Origin: Brevundimonas sp. LM2
GTDB taxonomy: Bacteria; Pseudomonadota; Alphaproteobacteria; Caulobacterales; Caulobacteraceae
Direction: 5' to 3'
Assembly: GCF_002002865.1 (NCBI RefSeq)
Contig: NZ_CP019508.1
Location: 3,080,501-3,144,500, forward strand
DNA: 64,000 bases
The notes under the pieces: generated by a model
Seen by the model: the letters and a program-made list of their open reading frames with translations, nothing else
Told to the model about the DNA's origin: nothing
Databases searched by the model: none
Part shown: positions 27,279-35,707 of the stretch, one piece after another
Position numbering within the stretch: position 1 is the first letter of the stretch
How the letters are laid out: each line of letters starts with the position of its first letter
Made by a program: the position numbers and the translations under genes

Positions 27279-28285
27279 GCGGCCAGAAGCTCGTCCATGG
27301 CCCGCTCGATGCGGACGGTGGAGGCCTGTTCGTCCAGCGGGCCGCGGCGCAGGCGGTGGCGCAGGGCCATGGGGGCGATCTGGCGCAGATCCGCTTCCGT
27401 CACCGCGTCGCGCCGGTCCAGCGCCGCCCGGGCGCGGGAGGCGCGCAGGAGAGTCAGCTCGCCGCGAAGGCCGTCGGCCCCCACGGCCATGCACAGCCGC
27501 GACCCCATCTCCAGCACCGCGTCGGGGACGGCGATCGTCTCCAGCCGGGCCTGGGCCGCCGCGACCGTCTTGCGGATGGCGGCGTCCTTCGCTTTCCAGG
27601 TCCTGGCGAAACCCTCCGGATCGCGGTCGAAGGCGTCGCGGCGCTTCACCACCTCGACCCGCTCGGCCAAAGTGTCGGGAGTGCGGACCTCGACCGACAG
27701 GCCGAACCGGTCCAGCAGCTGCGGCCGCAGCTCGCCCTCCTCCGGATTGCCGCTGCCGACCAGGACGAAACGGGCCGGGTGGCGGATGCTGAGCCCCTCG
27801 CGCTCGACCACGTTCTCGCCCGACTGGGCGACGTCCAGCAGCAGGTCGACCAGATGATCCTCCAGCAGGTTGATCTCGTCGATATAGAGGAAGCCGCGAT
27901 TGGCGCGGGCCAGCAGGCCGGGCTCGAACGCCTTTTCCCCCAGGGTCAGGGCGCGTTCCAGGTCCAGGGCCCCGACGACGCGGTCCTCGGTCGCCCCCAG
28001 GGGCATGTCGACGACGGGCGACGGGGTGGTGCCGACGCCGGTGTGTTTGCAGACGCCGTGGCAGGCCGGGCTGGGCCGGTCCGGTTCGCAGTTGAAGCGG
28101 CAGCCGGCGATGACCGGCAGGGCGGGCAGCAGGGCGGCCAGGCCGCGCACAGCCGTCGTCTTTCCGGAGCCGCGATCGCCGAACACCATGACCCCGCCCA
28201 GGGTCCGATCCACGGCGGCCAGCAGCAGGGCCTGCTTCATGTCCGCCTGACCGACGATGGCCGAGAAGGGGAAGACGACGCGCAT
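27275..28285 (-). CDS. bchI: Magnesium chelatase ATPase subunit I
   Basis: 336 residues from ATG 28285 (MRVVFPFSAIVGQ). An ATG three codons upstream would place the PpsR box inside the coding region. AAA+ ATPase with Walker A GDRGSGKT near residue 36, LPLGATEDRVVGALDLE type sequence (here MPLGATEDRV), Walker B FLYIDEINLL and VGSGNPEEGELRPQLLDRFG. No clear Shine-Dalgarno. First gene of bchID. Confidence 0.96.
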   Translation of the reverse strand: MRVVFPFSAIVGQADMKQALLLAAVDRTLGGVMVFGDRGSGKTTAVRGLAALLPALPVIAGCRFNCEPDRPSPACHGVCKHTGVGTTPSPVVDMPLGATEDRVVGALDLERALTLGEKAFEPGLLARANRGFLYIDEINLLEDHLVDLLLDVAQSGENVVEREGLSIRHPARFVLVGSGNPEEGELRPQLLDRFGLSVEVRTPDTLAERVEVVKRRDAFDRDPEGFARTWKAKDAAIRKTVAAAQARLETIAVPDAVLEMGSRLCMAVGADGLRGELTLLRASRARAALDRRDAVTEADLRQIAPMALRHRLRRGPLDEQASTVRIERAMDELLAA

Positions 28286-28287
28286 AG

Positions 28288-28305
28288 TGTCCAATCCGTT
28301 TGACA
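28288..28305. promoter_or_regulatory. PpsR box, bchI / DUF3422 intergenic
   Basis: Perfect TGT-N12-ACA two bases before the bchI ATG. On the plus strand its TTGACA end could be part of a promoter for the divergent DUF3422 gene. Confidence 0.8.
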
Positions 28306-28380
28306 GTTACGGTTTCATGCATGACCGTCCGGGTCAACGCATCGCGGTCGTCGGGATCGCCGTCTTCAGCCGAGGATGTC

Positions 28381-29670
28381 ATGACCAGCGGGTCCGCCGC
28401 CGCCAGAGGCTGGCGCTACCATCCCCAGCGCGACGCCCTGCTGGCGGAGGCCCACGCCCGGCCGTTCACGCCCCTGGTCGGCCCGGCCCTGGTCACCCGC
28501 ATCGCCACCCTGTCGGGCCAGGACGGGGAGAGCCGCGATCGCGAGCATATGACGGCCCTGTGCCGGCGGCTGGGCCAGTCCGAGCCGGGGCCCGGGGCCC
28601 GCTGGTGCGCTCTGGATGCCGGGTCCTGGCGGCTGCGCTGGGAGCGGCACACCGAGCTGTCGACCTGGACCTTCTTCCGCACACCGACCGGCGCGACGCC
28701 CTTCGCCGAGACCGCCCTGGACCTGGCCCCCGAAGACTGGCTGGCCGATCTGCCGGGCGAGGTGCTGGTGGCGACGCGGCTGGAGGTCTGGGCCGAGGTG
28801 GACGAGAAGGCCGCCGCCTCCATGTTCGGACTGGAGGTCGTGGGAGCCAGCCTGGCGGACGGGGCGGCCATCGCCCTGACCGACTTTCGCCCCGACGCCC
28901 AGGGGATGACGCGGTTCCTGATGCTGGCCCATGCGGGCGACGCGGCCCTGACCGGGCGGCTGGTCCAGGGGCTGCTGGAGGTGGAGACCTACCGTCTGAT
29001 GGCCCTGCTCGCCTTTCCGGTCGCGGGCAGGACGGGTGGTGAGCTGTCGGCCATCGAAACGCGGGCGGCGCATCTGGCGCACCGGCTGGCCGAGGATTCC
29101 GACCCGGAGGCCGACCGCCAGCTGCTGGATCAGCTGGCCGGACTGGCGGGCGAGACCGAGGCCCTGATCGGGCGGACGGGCTTCCGCTTCGGGGCCGCCG
29201 CGGCCTATCACGGCATCGTCCGTGAACGGATCGAGATGCTGCGAGAGGACCATATCGAGGGCCTTTTGACCCTGGGCGAGTTCATGCAGCGGCGGCTGGA
29301 TCCGGCCATGCGGACCTGCGATGCCGTGGCCGAGCGCCAGCGCGCCACCATCGACCGGATCGCCCGCATGGCCCAGATGCTGAACACCCGGGTCGAGGTG
29401 GCGGCCGAGGCGACCAGCGCGGCGCTGCTGGCCTCCATGGATCGACGGGCGGGCACTTCGCTGAAGCTGCAGCAGGCGGTCGAGGGCTTCTCGACCGTGG
29501 CCATCGCCTACTATGCCGTGGCGCTGCTGGGCTTTCCGCTGAAGGCCATCGAGCACGTCTGGGATCGGTTCGATGCCACGGTGGCGCAAGGCATTCTGGC
29601 TCCGCTGATCGTGTTCGCGGTCTGGGCCGGTCTGTCGGCCTGGCGGAAGCGGCTCGAGACGGAGCACTGA
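28381..29670 (+). CDS. DUF3422 family membrane protein
   Basis: 429 residues from ATG 28381 with GAGG 7 nt upstream. DUF3422 proteins have no known reaction. The protein starts RGWRYHPQRDALLAEAHARPF, as in the family, has WTFFRTPTGATPF and VETYRLMALLAFP, then a helical region (ERQRATIDRIARMAQMLN) and two predicted membrane segments near the end (FSTVAIAYYAVALLGFPL and ILAPLIVFAVWAGLSAW). It lies inside the PGC, sharing an intergenic PpsR box with bchI, which suggests but does not prove a role in phototrophy. Confidence 0.85.
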   Translation: MTSGSAAARGWRYHPQRDALLAEAHARPFTPLVGPALVTRIATLSGQDGESRDREHMTALCRRLGQSEPGPGARWCALDAGSWRLRWERHTELSTWTFFRTPTGATPFAETALDLAPEDWLADLPGEVLVATRLEVWAEVDEKAAASMFGLEVVGASLADGAAIALTDFRPDAQGMTRFLMLAHAGDAALTGRLVQGLLEVETYRLMALLAFPVAGRTGGELSAIETRAAHLAHRLAEDSDPEADRQLLDQLAGLAGETEALIGRTGFRFGAAAAYHGIVRERIEMLREDHIEGLLTLGEFMQRRLDPAMRTCDAVAERQRATIDRIARMAQMLNTRVEVAAEATSAALLASMDRRAGTSLKLQQAVEGFSTVAIAYYAVALLGFPLKAIEHVWDRFDATVAQGILAPLIVFAVWAGLSAWRKRLETEH

Positions 29671-29718
29671 GGTCGCCGTGGGCTGCGTCAGTATGACCGC
29701 CGTTCGCGGAACCCGTGG

Positions 29719-29736
29719 TGTCCACCGCAGTTGACA
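29719..29736. promoter_or_regulatory. PpsR box, cytochrome c promoter
   Basis: Perfect TGT-N12-ACA. Its right end overlaps the -35 TTGACA of the cytochrome promoter. Confidence 0.8.
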
Positions 29737-29758
29737 CTTCAAGGGGCAGGCCTAAGCT
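29731..29758 (+). promoter_or_regulatory. Promoter of cytochrome c gene
   Basis: TTGACA (29731-29736), 16-bp spacer, TAAGCT (29753-29758), the same hexamers and spacing as the bchC promoter. The start codon follows 29 bp later. Confidence 0.6.
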
Positions 29759-29787
29759 CGCTCCAAACCAAACCCAGGGAGCTGTCT

Positions 29788-30312
29788 ATGCGTCGTTTCG
29801 GTATCGTAGGTATGGTCGCCGCCGGCGCCCTGCTCGGATTGTCCGCCTGCGGCGGTGGGGGTGAGGAACCCGCAGCTTCCGCCCCGGCTCCGGCCCCGAC
29901 CGCCCCGGCCGCGGACGCCATGGCCCCCGCGCCGGCCCCGGCCGCCACGACCCCCGCCGCCGCGCCCGCCGCGGCCCCGGGCGCGACGCTGCAGTTCGCC
30001 AGCTTCACCGGCGACGCCACGGCCGGCCAACGCGTCTTCGCCCAGTGCCGCACCTGCCACGCCGTCGAGGCGGGCGTGAACCGCGTGGGCCCGTCGCTGC
30101 ACGCCATCGTCGGACGCACGGCCGGGTCGATCGCCGACTACAACTACTCCGCCGCCAACAAGGCCAGCGGCAAGGTCTGGAACGAACAGACCCTGTTCGA
30201 GTACCTGGAAGACCCGCGCGCCTACATCCCCGGCACCAAGATGAGCTACGTCGGGCTGAAGAACCCGCAGCAGCGCGCCGACGTCATCGCCTATCTGAAG
30301 ACCCAGGCCTGA
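29788..30312 (+). CDS. Lipoprotein cytochrome c (candidate reaction-centre donor)
   Basis: 174 residues from ATG 29788; AGGGAG upstream. Signal peptide with lipobox LSAC (Cys21), then an Ala/Pro linker (about residues 22-67) and a class I cytochrome c domain: heme motif CRTCH (87-91), GVNRVGPSLHAIVGR, and the probable axial Met152 in GTKMSYVGL. This is a membrane-tethered c2/cy-type design. The promoter carries a PpsR box, and pufC is absent, so it may feed electrons to the reaction centre; a respiratory role is also possible. A terminator follows. Confidence 0.9.
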   Translation: MRRFGIVGMVAAGALLGLSACGGGGEEPAASAPAPAPTAPAADAMAPAPAPAATTPAAAPAAAPGATLQFASFTGDATAGQRVFAQCRTCHAVEAGVNRVGPSLHAIVGRTAGSIADYNYSAANKASGKVWNEQTLFEYLEDPRAYIPGTKMSYVGLKNPQQRADVIAYLKTQA

Positions 30313-30335
30313 TCGTTTCGATCGGCTGAGGAACG

Positions 30336-30365
30336 GGCCCCGGCGGGAACGCCGGGGCCTTTTTC
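30336..30365 (+). terminator. Terminator after cytochrome c gene
   Basis: GGCCCCGGC and GCCGGGGCC form a 9-bp stem with a 6-nt loop, followed by a run of six T. It begins 23 bp after the stop. Confidence 0.9.
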
Positions 30366-30375
30366 CTGTCTGCGA

Positions 30376-30627
30376 TCAGCGCGCCAGGCGGCGGCGCAGA
30401 TCGAGCAGATGCAGGGGGAAGGACGCCGCCAGGGCCAGGGCGATCCACGGCCAGCCCGCGCCGACCAGCGCCGCCCGCGCGGCCAGCAGGAGACAGACCC
30501 CCGGTCCGAACACGAGCAGAAGCGCATAGGCCGACAGGCGACGGGTGGCGAGCAATACGGCCGCCTCGATCGCCATGATGACTAGGATCAGATCGACGGC
30601 GTGACCGCTGGCGAAGAACCCGCTCAC
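30376..30627 (-). CDS. Small membrane protein downstream of bchP
   Basis: 83 residues. It starts 10 bp after the bchP stop on the same strand, so it is probably the last gene of bchG-transporter-bchP. The hydrophobic content suggests three membrane segments: VDLILVIMAIEAAVLLA, AYALLLVFGPGVCLLLAA and WPWIALALAASFPLHLL, then a basic end. No family recognised. Position suggests an accessory role in pigment or membrane assembly. Confidence 0.7.
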   Translation of the reverse strand: MSGFFASGHAVDLILVIMAIEAAVLLATRRLSAYALLLVFGPGVCLLLAARAALVGAGWPWIALALAASFPLHLLDLRRRLAR

Positions 30628-30637
30628 GGCCGACGTC

Positions 30638-31855
30638 TCACGCCGCGCGCAGGCCCAGCAGCTGGCCCATGTCCTTGAGGAAGATGCGGGCGTGGGCGGC
30701 GGGTTTGGCCCTGACCAGTTCCTTGTTCATATAGGCCTGCCAGGTCAGTTCCTGGATGTCGGGGTCGTCGCACAGGCCGACGAACCGCTCGCGCCGCTTG
30801 TCGGAGCGGTACCAGAAATGCTGCATGATCCCGAGGACCATGAAGACCTTGCCATGGGCCTTCATGAACCGCTTGCGCGCCTGGGTCAGGGCCTTGGCCC
30901 GGCCCGTCGACAGGGTCGCTTCGACGGCTTCCGCCGCCAGTCGGCCGCCCTCCATGGCATAGTAGATTCCCTCCCCGGAGGCCGGAGCCACCACGCCGGC
31001 GGCGTCCCCCGCCAGGACGACGTCGCGGCCGTTGTCCCAGCGTTTCATCGGCTTGAGCGGGATCGGTGCGCCTTCGGTGCGAACGGTCTCGCAGTCGGTC
31101 AGGCCGGCCACCTGGCGCAGGGCGGTGACGGCGGTCCGCAGGGAGAAGCCCTTCTGCATCGAGCCGACCCCGATGGACGCCGTATCCCCGTGCGGGAAGA
31201 TCCAGGCGTAGAAGTCGGGCGACAGCTTGCCCTGGTACCAGACGTCGCAGCGCCGGGGCTCGAAGTCGGCGGCCCCGGCGGCGGGGGCCTTGATGATCTC
31301 GTGATAGGCGAAGACGTAGCGCTGTTTGTCGGCCCCCTTGACCGCCTGGGCGGCGACGTTCGACCGGGCCCCGTCGGCGCCGATGATGGTGCGGGCGCGG
31401 ACCGTGATGGCCGGGTCGTCCTTCGCCGCGCCGGCCGGCCGATACACGACCAGGGCGGAGCCGTCGGCCTCGCGCTCGATGCGGTCGAAGGTGCCGGTGC
31501 GGCGCTGGGCCCCGGCGCTTTCGGCCCGGGCGCGCAGCCATTCGTCGAAGGCCTCGCGGTTGACCATGCCGACATAGCCGCCCTCGATCGGCATCAGGAC
31601 GCGGCGGTCCGACGGGGCGATCATGCGGGCCTCATTGGCCTTGGCGCAGATCAGGCCGTCGGGGATGTCGAAATCCTTGATCAGCCGGGGCGGGATGGCC
31701 CCGCCGCACGGCTTGATGCGGCCCTGGCGATCCAGCAGCAGGACGGTGCGGCCCTGCTGGGCCAGATGGCGTGCGGCGGTCGATCCGGACGGACCGCCGC
31801 CGACGACGACGCAGTCGAAGGTTTCCGCGACGATGCCGGGTTCAGGCCTGGACAT
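30638..31855 (-). CDS. bchP: Geranylgeranyl diphosphate / bacteriochlorophyll reductase
   Basis: 405 residues from ATG 31855 with AGGAGC upstream. FAD-dependent reductase that saturates the geranylgeranyl tail to phytyl. Motifs: DCVVVGGGPSGSTAARHLA, DRQGRIKPCGGAIPPRLI, IIGADGARSNVA and VVLAGDAAGVVAPASGEGIYYAMEGG. It overlaps the end of the upstream transporter gene by 14 bp. Confidence 0.96.
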   Translation of the reverse strand: MSRPEPGIVAETFDCVVVGGGPSGSTAARHLAQQGRTVLLLDRQGRIKPCGGAIPPRLIKDFDIPDGLICAKANEARMIAPSDRRVLMPIEGGYVGMVNREAFDEWLRARAESAGAQRRTGTFDRIEREADGSALVVYRPAGAAKDDPAITVRARTIIGADGARSNVAAQAVKGADKQRYVFAYHEIIKAPAAGAADFEPRRCDVWYQGKLSPDFYAWIFPHGDTASIGVGSMQKGFSLRTAVTALRQVAGLTDCETVRTEGAPIPLKPMKRWDNGRDVVLAGDAAGVVAPASGEGIYYAMEGGRLAAEAVEATLSTGRAKALTQARKRFMKAHGKVFMVLGIMQHFWYRSDKRRERFVGLCDDPDIQELTWQAYMNKELVRAKPAAHARIFLKDMGQLLGLRAA

Positions 31856-33188
31856 GGTCGGCTCCTGGAACGGGGGTAAAGGCGGGGGCGGCCGGGCGCG
31901 CGGCCCCGCCGATGCGGGTGGCGATGACGGCGGCGGCGATGAACAGGGCTGCCTCGAGGGCGAAGACGGTCAGGAAGGCGGTGGCGTCCTGGGCAAAGAC
32001 GCGGCGGCCGAGGTCGACCCCGACCGCGCCAAGGAAGCCGCCCAGCGCGAAGGCGATCGCCTGGGCCGCGCCCCAGACGCCCATGCGGATGCCCTCGCGG
32101 CCGCCGGCCGGCTGTCCGTCCGCGTCCGCCCCGGCCAGCGCCATCATCGAGCCGATGGCCGCGACCGCGAAGACGCCGTTGAAGACGCCGAGGCCGAAGA
32201 CGGTCGGCGAGATCGGCCAGCCTGGGCCGACCGAAGCGGCCACCGCCAGCAGGATCAGGGCGGCCGCCGAGCCGACGCAGCCGAGGATGGTCCAGCCACG
32301 CATCCAGCCCTGGCCGCGTCCGCCGACCAGACCGCCCGCCGCCCCGACCAGGATCATGCCCAGCAGGACGCCGCCGTGCTGAACGCCCGACATCTGGGTC
32401 GACTGCCCCGGCGTCATGCCGAAGACCAGGCCGGCGAAGGGCTCCAGGATCAGGTCCTGAGCGCTGTAGGCCACCATCGACACGAAGACGAAGACGCCGA
32501 ACAGGCGGGCGCGGGGGTCGGCCAGGGTCTCTTTCAGCACGGCGTTGAAGCTCGGCCTCGGCTCGGCCGAGGCAGGGACCGGCACGGCCTCGCCCTCCAC
32601 GCCCCAGACGCCGAGCAGCGTCACGACGAAGGCGATCAGGGCGATGCCGCTGGCGATCAGGGCCAGGCGCTGCATCGAAAAGGGATCCAGCAGGGCCCCC
32701 GCCACCCCGGCGGTGATGACGATGCCGACGATCATCAGGATCCAGGTCAGGGCCGCGGCGGCCGGACGGCGCGCCGGCGTCACCCGGGTGGCCAGCAGGG
32801 CCAGCAGCGAGGTGCCCGAGGCTCCGACGCCCGCGCCGATCAGGCTGTAGGCGACCAGGGCCAGGACGATCCCGGCGACCGGAGAGCCCGCCATGAGGGC
32901 CGTGGCATTGGCGGCCAGCAGCGCCCCCAGGGCGAGGACTCCCATGCCGCCGATGATCCAGGGGGTGCGGCGACGGCCCATGTCCGAGCCATGGCCCCAG
33001 CGGGGGCGCGACAGCTGGACCCCATAGTGCCAGGCGACCAGGGCGGCGGGCAGGGCCACGGGCAGGGCCAGCTCCACCGCCATCACCCGGTTGAGGGTCG
33101 AGGTGGTCAGGACCACGATCGAGCCCAGCGAGGCCTGGACCAGGCCCAGCCGGACGATGCCCAGCCATCCCAAGGGCGCGCGGGTCAT
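31842..33188 (-). CDS. BCD-family (PucC-like) membrane transporter
   Basis: 448 residues. MFS-like 12-helix protein of the PucC/LhaA (bacteriochlorophyll delivery) family, often found between bchG and bchP and called bchP2 or ORF428. Family traits: STLNRVMAVELALP, HYGVQLSRPRWGHGSDMGRRRTPWI, SAQDLILEPFAGLVFGMTPGQST and GIRMGVWGAAQAIAFALGG. The start overlaps the bchG stop (ATGA). Likely delivers or handles pigment at the membrane; inferred from family. Confidence 0.9.
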   Translation of the reverse strand: MTRAPLGWLGIVRLGLVQASLGSIVVLTTSTLNRVMAVELALPVALPAALVAWHYGVQLSRPRWGHGSDMGRRRTPWIIGGMGVLALGALLAANATALMAGSPVAGIVLALVAYSLIGAGVGASGTSLLALLATRVTPARRPAAAALTWILMIVGIVITAGVAGALLDPFSMQRLALIASGIALIAFVVTLLGVWGVEGEAVPVPASAEPRPSFNAVLKETLADPRARLFGVFVFVSMVAYSAQDLILEPFAGLVFGMTPGQSTQMSGVQHGGVLLGMILVGAAGGLVGGRGQGWMRGWTILGCVGSAAALILLAVAASVGPGWPISPTVFGLGVFNGVFAVAAIGSMMALAGADADGQPAGGREGIRMGVWGAAQAIAFALGGFLGAVGVDLGRRVFAQDATAFLTVFALEAALFIAAAVIATRIGGAARPAAPAFTPVPGADHVQA

Positions 33189-34099
33189 GCGGCACCTCCC
33201 GCCAGGCCACGCACGGCGAAGGCGGAGACCAGCATGCCGATCACATACAGCGTGGTGCCCGTGGCGTTGTACCAGGGGGTGAATTTGCGCGGATCGCCGA
33301 GCAGCCGGGCCATCAGACCCAACTGCACCGCCAGCAGGGCCGCGACCGCCAGGGCGTGCCAGGGCTGGTTCCAGGCCACCAGCAGCAGAGTCAGCACGAT
33401 CACCTGGGGGGCCGCCATGACGGCGCAGGCGATGCGGGCGGCGGAGTCGACGCCCAGCTCGGCCGGCAGGGATTTCAGCCCCAGCCGGCGGTCGCCCTCG
33501 ACCGCCTTGAAGTCGTTCAGGACCATGATGCCATAGGCCCCGAAGCTGTAGAGGGCGGCCAGCACCAGCACCGGGGCGTGCGGCAGGGCCCCGGCCATGA
33601 CGGCGGCGCCTGTGAACCAGGTCAGACCCTCATAGGACAGGGCCACGGCGAAGGGGCCCGTCACCCCGTCGCGCTTCAGCCGGAACGGCGGGGCGCTGTA
33701 GGCCCAGGCGAGGGCCAAACCCAGCAGGGTCGCGCCCAGCACCCAGGGGCCGGTCAGGGCCGCCACGACGACCGATAGGCCGGTCCACAGGACGGCGATA
33801 TAGAGCCCCCACCGACCGGGGATTCGGCCCGAGGGAATGGGGCGGGCGGGTTCGTTGATCGCGTCGACATGCCGATCGAACCAGTCGTTGACCGCCTGGC
33901 TGGTGGCACAGACGAGCGGACCCGTCAGGGCGATTCCCGCGATCAGGAACGGCCAACGATCCTGGAACGGCATACCCGACGAGACCACGCCGCACATGAA
34001 GGCCCACATCGGCGGGAACCAGGTGACGGGCTTGAACAGCACCAGCACCGCCGCCGGAGAGGGGATGGAAAGCGTCGGCGTGTCGAGCGTGCTGGCCAT
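33185..34099 (-). CDS. bchG: Bacteriochlorophyll synthase
   Basis: 304 residues. UbiA-type prenyltransferase that attaches the geranylgeranyl chain to bacteriochlorophyllide. Motifs: FKPVTWFPPMWAF, the Asp-rich NDWFDRHVDAINEPARPIPSGRI, and AYSAPPFRLKRDG. Around eight membrane helices. A PpsR box is 28 bp upstream of the start. First gene of bchG-transporter-bchP. Confidence 0.96.
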   Translation of the reverse strand: MASTLDTPTLSIPSPAAVLVLFKPVTWFPPMWAFMCGVVSSGMPFQDRWPFLIAGIALTGPLVCATSQAVNDWFDRHVDAINEPARPIPSGRIPGRWGLYIAVLWTGLSVVVAALTGPWVLGATLLGLALAWAYSAPPFRLKRDGVTGPFAVALSYEGLTWFTGAAVMAGALPHAPVLVLAALYSFGAYGIMVLNDFKAVEGDRRLGLKSLPAELGVDSAARIACAVMAAPQVIVLTLLLVAWNQPWHALAVAALLAVQLGLMARLLGDPRKFTPWYNATGTTLYVIGMLVSAFAVRGLAGGAA

Positions 34100-34127
34100 A
34101 CCGCACCGTCGCTTGGACAGTCGAAAG

Positions 34128-34145
34128 TGTCAACGTGGATTGACA
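34128..34145. promoter_or_regulatory. PpsR box, bchG promoter
   Basis: Perfect TGT-N12-ACA. A minus-strand TTGACA begins in the same sequence. Confidence 0.8.
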
Positions 34146-34148
34146 GTC

Positions 34149-34250
34149 TTTAAGGCGCGCTACCGCTGGGCTCGCGGAGCCTCGCTGCTTGAGCGCGGTT
34201 TAAAGGCGCTAACGTCGGCTCGTCAGCCTCGCTGGCTGAGAGCGCGGTGG
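34149..34250. repeat. Tandem imperfect repeat between bchG and ppsR
   Basis: Two direct copies of about 51 bp (34149-34199 and 34199-34250), each TTTAA-rich at the left, with GGCTCG, CAGCCTCGCTG-type core and GAGCGCGGT or GAGAGCGCGG at the right. They fill the gap between the bchG operator and the ppsR stop. Confidence 0.6.
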
Positions 34251-34251
34251 C

Positions 34252-35676
34252 TCAGTCGTCGAGGTCGCCGAGGCCGTAGCGCCGGAGTTTGGAGTAGAGG
34301 CTCTGGCGGCTGAGCCCGAGGACATCGGCGGCCGAGGCGCGGTTGTCCGACGTGAGGGTCAGGGCCGCCTCGATGCACAGTTTCTCGATCAGGTCGGTGG
34401 ATTCGCGCACGATGTCCTTCATCGGCACGCGGCCGATCAGATGCGTCAGCTGCTCGACCGACTGCGACACGGGCCCACCGATCGGAGCCGCGACGGGGGC
34501 CGGGGCCGGGCGGCGGGCGACGTTGCGGATGCTGAAGCCATAGGTGGGGCGGGTGTCGTCGGGCACCACCACGGCGGTGACCTCGACGTCTTCCTGATCG
34601 CCGAACTGGCTGCGGACGACGGTGGCGAAGTTGCGCAGCGCGCCATGGTCGCGCAGCTGCGCCAGCATGATCTTCAGATCGATCTGCGGCCGGCCCACGA
34701 ACCGGTCCAGCGGCAGGTTGGTCGCCTCTTCCCGGCTGGCCAGATGGGTCAGGTCCAGGAAGGCCGGGTTGGCCGTCAGGATCCGCAGGTCGGTGTCGGT
34801 GACCACGAAGGCATCCGAAATGCGCGCCAGCACCGCCGTCAGGGCCGCATTGGGATCGATTCCCTGGGCGATCGCATCGGGCGTCAACCGGACCAGCAGG
34901 GAGGCGGTGCGGTCATGACGGAACATGGAGGCGGACAGCAGGCAGCGGCTGCCATTGGCCAGTTTGACCGAGACCGCTTCGCTGGCCGTGCTGCTGGTGG
35001 CCGAGTCCAGCAGGTCGGCGGCGTCCGTCTGGCTGGCGCGGTCCAGCAGGACGCTGAAACCCTGCCCGAGCAGGCCGCTTTCCTCGCGGCCGGTGATCCG
35101 GGCCACGGCGGGATTGGCCTCGCGGATCTTGCGGCTGGGGGCGTCCAGGATCAGCACGGCCTCGGACGCGCTCTGGAACAGCAGGCGATAGCGCGCCTCG
35201 GCCTGACGCAGGCGCAGATAGTCGCGCTCGACCGACTGCTGAACCTGCATCAGCCGCTGCTGCAGCGCGGCGGAGCCCTGCAGATCGCGGCCCAGCACGA
35301 TGACGCGACCGTCGTCGCCGGCGCTCAGGGCGAAATAACGGATCGGTACATCGCCGTCGTCGGCCGGATGATTGATCTCGCGCCAGCGTGACGGCTTGCC
35401 CGCGGCGGCGTCGGCCAGCATTTCGGAGATCTTGTGTCGGCTCTCGCCCGTGACCGTCTCGATCCACGGCTGGTCCACCCAGTCGCCGATCCCGTTGCGC
35501 GCCAGGTCGTTGGACGAGACCGCCGCGTCGCGCACGATGCCGTCGCGATCCAGCACGAGGGCGACGTCGCTGGCAGCCGCGACCACGCCCGCCGTGGCCT
35601 CGACGGTCAGTCCCTCAAGCGCCGTCGCGGGACGCCGGAACGGCATAGTGACCGGCGGGGACGAAAGAAGGGTCAT
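34252..35676 (-). CDS. ppsR: Transcriptional repressor PpsR/CrtJ
   Basis: 474 residues from ATG 35676; ATG 35646 (MPFRRPATALEG) is also plausible. Redox- and light-responsive repressor of photosynthesis genes. PAS domains occupy most of the protein: ASDVALVLDRDGIVRDA, QSASEAVLILDAPSRKI, and ISDAFVVTDTDLRILTANPAFLDL. A Fis-type helix-turn-helix closes it: ASAADVLGLSRQSLYSKLRR. Two cysteines (245 in NGSRCLL; 434 in EKLCIEAA) match the redox pair known in Rhodobacter. It is encoded next to ppaA; its boxes are found throughout the window. Confidence 0.95.
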   Translation of the reverse strand: MTLLSSPPVTMPFRRPATALEGLTVEATAGVVAAASDVALVLDRDGIVRDAAVSSNDLARNGIGDWVDQPWIETVTGESRHKISEMLADAAAGKPSRWREINHPADDGDVPIRYFALSAGDDGRVIVLGRDLQGSAALQQRLMQVQQSVERDYLRLRQAEARYRLLFQSASEAVLILDAPSRKIREANPAVARITGREESGLLGQGFSVLLDRASQTDAADLLDSATSSTASEAVSVKLANGSRCLLSASMFRHDRTASLLVRLTPDAIAQGIDPNAALTAVLARISDAFVVTDTDLRILTANPAFLDLTHLASREEATNLPLDRFVGRPQIDLKIMLAQLRDHGALRNFATVVRSQFGDQEDVEVTAVVVPDDTRPTYGFSIRNVARRPAPAPVAAPIGGPVSQSVEQLTHLIGRVPMKDIVRESTDLIEKLCIEAALTLTSDNRASAADVLGLSRQSLYSKLRRYGLGDLDD

Positions 35677-35707
35677 CAAAGGCCATTATCGGTCCTGTGC
35701 CGCTTCT

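Noticed and set aside
25482..28382. A single 966-residue frame suggesting a BchI-BchD fusion
   Set aside because: The upstream part is a shadow in another frame of bchI. A clear ATGA overlap at 27275-27278 marks separate genes.
31842..33188. The transporter as pucC of a puc operon
   Set aside because: No pucBA is adjacent; its position between bchG and bchP matches the BCD-family ORF428/bchP2 gene.
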